The notes under the pieces were generated by a model, which ran no database searches, had not been told where the DNA came from, and worked only from the letters and a program-made list of their open reading frames with translations. Below, piece by piece: positions 62,620 through 64,000 of a DNA stretch of 64,000 nucleotides (positions are counted from its first letter, which is position 1; the number at the start of each line of letters is the position of its first letter). Position numbers and translations under genes: made by a program. Source of the stretch: SZUA-36 sp964650905 (GTDB lineage: Bacteria > Pseudomonadota > Gammaproteobacteria > Xanthomonadales > SZUA-36); contig CAZYVH010000003.1 of assembly GCA_964650905.1 (NCBI GenBank), positions 16,074-80,073 of the forward strand. Reading direction: 5' to 3'.

Positions 62620-63810
62620 ATGGGAAAATCCGTACCCGTCATGAGTCCGATAACCACAAAAGACCGGGGCTCTCAACTTTTTACGGTGAGCCTTCATTAC
62701 TTAAGCCAGATGAGTCGGCTTGGACTAAATATTTTCCATCAATTTCCGGTAGATACCATAAAGATTCTTATAGCAAGTGGCGCCAGTCTTGCTTGCCAGG
62801 CATTCAGCTTGGCGGCTCTTTACCTATACCTTCACGCCCTGGAGAACAATCAGGCCATCTTTGGTTTTGCCTCCCGGGGCTCTTTGGCCTTGTTTGCAAT
62901 GGTCGCCATCGTCACATTCATACTCCTCAATGGCTATGCCTTTTTGACGTATCGTGCAAGTACTGCAACGTTCAGTCTTTGCCGTCAGTACCAAAATGTG
63001 GGTGCCCAGGAGGCTATGTCACTGGCAAGCAAACTGCCGCACTGGTTTGTAGCCGACAATGCGCAGCATATTTCTGTCAGGCACCTTAAACAATTGCTGG
63101 CCGTAGATGTCCACCACCGTAGCCGGCTGGCGCGTTTACTGCTGCAGACGATAATCCCCACGGCCCGATTGATCGTATGCACGGTAGCTTTGCTGCATAT
63201 GAACCCGCAGTTTTCCGCGCTGGTAATGCTGGTTGTCGGGATACCGATTCTGAGGCTTTATTCAGTGGGTCAGAGAGTCGCGGATACCGTCACCACCCGG
63301 GAGGTCGCTTCTTCGTCCGTTTTCAAACAGCAGCAACAATTGCTGGACAAGAGTTGGAAATTTAAAGCACCTCTTTCGCAAAGAGAGATTGACTGGGAAG
63401 TTACCCTGGGGCAGCCGGATTCCAAATACCGGCAGTATTTCAGGCGGTTGAGAGCCAAAGCTTACGGCGTGTTTCTGATTGACGCGGCCAATGCCCTGGG
63501 TATCATGGTACTCGTGTTATCGCTCGGGTTCCTGGTAATGAGCGAGCAAAAAGAAAACTGGAGCCTATGGCTGACTTACCTGGTCGCGCTAAGGTATTTT
63601 CTGTCCAGCATCAGCAGTATTTCTCAGTCAGTTGTCCGATCAACACGTTTTATGCGACAAGCTCAGCGTTTCACGGTGTTTGTTTCGGCGGCAAACCACG
63701 CTGTGCAAAGTCTGGATTCACAAAATATTCCTTGTCCTAAGAACATTTGTGAGGCTTTCAAAGGTAATGTTGACCCGTCAATGACCGATGAAGAGTTCGA
63801 TGACGATTAA
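62620..63810 (+). CDS. ABC-transporter-like membrane protein without an ATPase domain
   Basis: From ATG 62620 (MGKSVPVMSPITTKD) the protein has 396 residues and about six hydrophobic segments: IKILIASGASLACQAFSLA, FAMVAIVTFILLNGYAF, ARLLLQTIIPTARLIVCTVALL, LVMLVVGIPILRLY, ANALGIMVLVLSLGFLV and LTYLVALRYFLSSI. The order and the charged loops between pairs resemble an exporter-type ABC transmembrane domain, but no Walker or signature motif follows. The C-terminus is acidic (DEEFDDD). A separate ATPase may be encoded beyond the window. Upstream in-frame ATG 62575 is less likely. Role in export or lipid/glycan transport is inferred. Confidence 0.6.
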   Translation: MGKSVPVMSPITTKDRGSQLFTVSLHYLSQMSRLGLNIFHQFPVDTIKILIASGASLACQAFSLAALYLYLHALENNQAIFGFASRGSLALFAMVAIVTFILLNGYAFLTYRASTATFSLCRQYQNVGAQEAMSLASKLPHWFVADNAQHISVRHLKQLLAVDVHHRSRLARLLLQTIIPTARLIVCTVALLHMNPQFSALVMLVVGIPILRLYSVGQRVADTVTTREVASSSVFKQQQQLLDKSWKFKAPLSQREIDWEVTLGQPDSKYRQYFRRLRAKAYGVFLIDAANALGIMVLVLSLGFLVMSEQKENWSLWLTYLVALRYFLSSISSISQSVVRSTRFMRQAQRFTVFVSAANHAVQSLDSQNIPCPKNICEAFKGNVDPSMTDEEFDDD

Positions 63811-63822
63811 CCCCTTCCCTCC

Positions 63823-63976
63823 AGCCGTAGCTACGGCTATGGCTCTCGGTCCAGCCCGGCGCTCAGCCGCACCTGTTCTGCGCCAGCTTCCGGGATGCTG
63901 GTGCAATATGCGGGTTAAACGGGCTGTGTGCAAAGTGTACCCCGGGATTGCTTCTATACCCCGCTTCTCCAAATTC
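63823..63976. repeat. Probable degenerate repeat copy D at window end
   Basis: A perfect 16-base palindrome AGCCGTAGCTACGGCT starts at 63823. Bases 63932-63964 (AAAGTGTACCCCGGG..., GCTTC..., ACCCCGC) parallel the core of copies A and B (AAAGTGTGTCCCGGAGA..., GCTTC..., ACCCCCGC). The ends are not recognisable within the window, so membership is tentative. Confidence 0.4.
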
Positions 63977-64000
63977 AGGGACCCTGGCAAGAGATCATAA

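Overview
The window looks like a gammaproteobacterial chromosome fragment. Supporting this are the gene orders mltG-tmk-holB...pilZ, hflD-mnmA and clpS-clpA-infA followed by tRNAs, a DUF4845 protein, Uup, and the DUF2868/DUF3482 pair. I cannot place the order or genus. One run of 100 Ns (2057-2156) marks a scaffold join of unknown true length. I saw no phage, integrase, transposase, CRISPR array or rRNA gene.

Layout. 1-9.9 kb: murein and replication genes (mltG end, tmk, holB). A complete propionyl-CoA to succinyl-CoA cassette follows (mutase, PccB, PccA, MeaB, epimerase), then pilZ. The cassette sits exactly between holB and pilZ, and a diverged second copy of the holB 3' end remains just upstream of pilZ. 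This suggests insertion at the holB 3' end. 9.9-17.1 kb: class V aminotransferase, DNA polymerase IV, FadD, a GCS2-CBS fusion, a small lipoprotein and a DUF4845 protein. 17.5-26.5 kb: a surface-glycan-type cluster (glycerophosphotransferase-like protein, metallophosphoesterase, nucleotidyltransferase, MmgE/PrpD, GT2, sulfotransferase, flippase), then a zinc alcohol dehydrogenase. 26.5-34.3 kb: housekeeping genes (acnA, hflD, mnmA, clpS, clpA, infA, tRNA-Gly, tRNA-Cys).

34.5-49.2 kb is the most unusual part. A tightly overlapping minus-strand operon encodes two membrane-anchored VWA proteins, a small FHA protein, a MotA/TolQ/ExbB-type channel protein, a membrane protein with an outer trypsin-like domain and an inner FHA domain, a transmembrane Ser/Thr kinase with an outer FGE/sulfatase-modifying-factor-like domain, and a secreted Gln/Ser-rich repeat protein. 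A divergent gene encodes an exported TPR-CHAT protein. Several enzyme folds here have lost their catalytic residues (CHAT His and Cys, trypsin His, FGE Cys pair, one MIDAS). The VWA membrane helices carry an Asp placed as in MotB/ExbD. My reading is a proton-motive-force-coupled, phospho-regulated envelope machine that I do not recognise as a described system. Two orphan genes upstream, one a large lipoprotein, may belong to it.

49.2-64 kb: an overlapping 2-hydroxyacid oxidase and ThDP enzyme pair, Uup, tRNA-Ala, DUF2868 and DUF3482 proteins, two tandem hexahaem cytochromes with a small exported partner, and a second glycan cluster (GT4, two GT2, an ABC-transporter-like membrane domain without its ATPase).

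A dispersed family of structured intergenic repeats occurs at about 12.3, 36.5, 37.5 and probably 63.9 kb. Their ends resemble terminal inverted repeats, and in at least two cases they supply the stop codon of the neighbouring gene.
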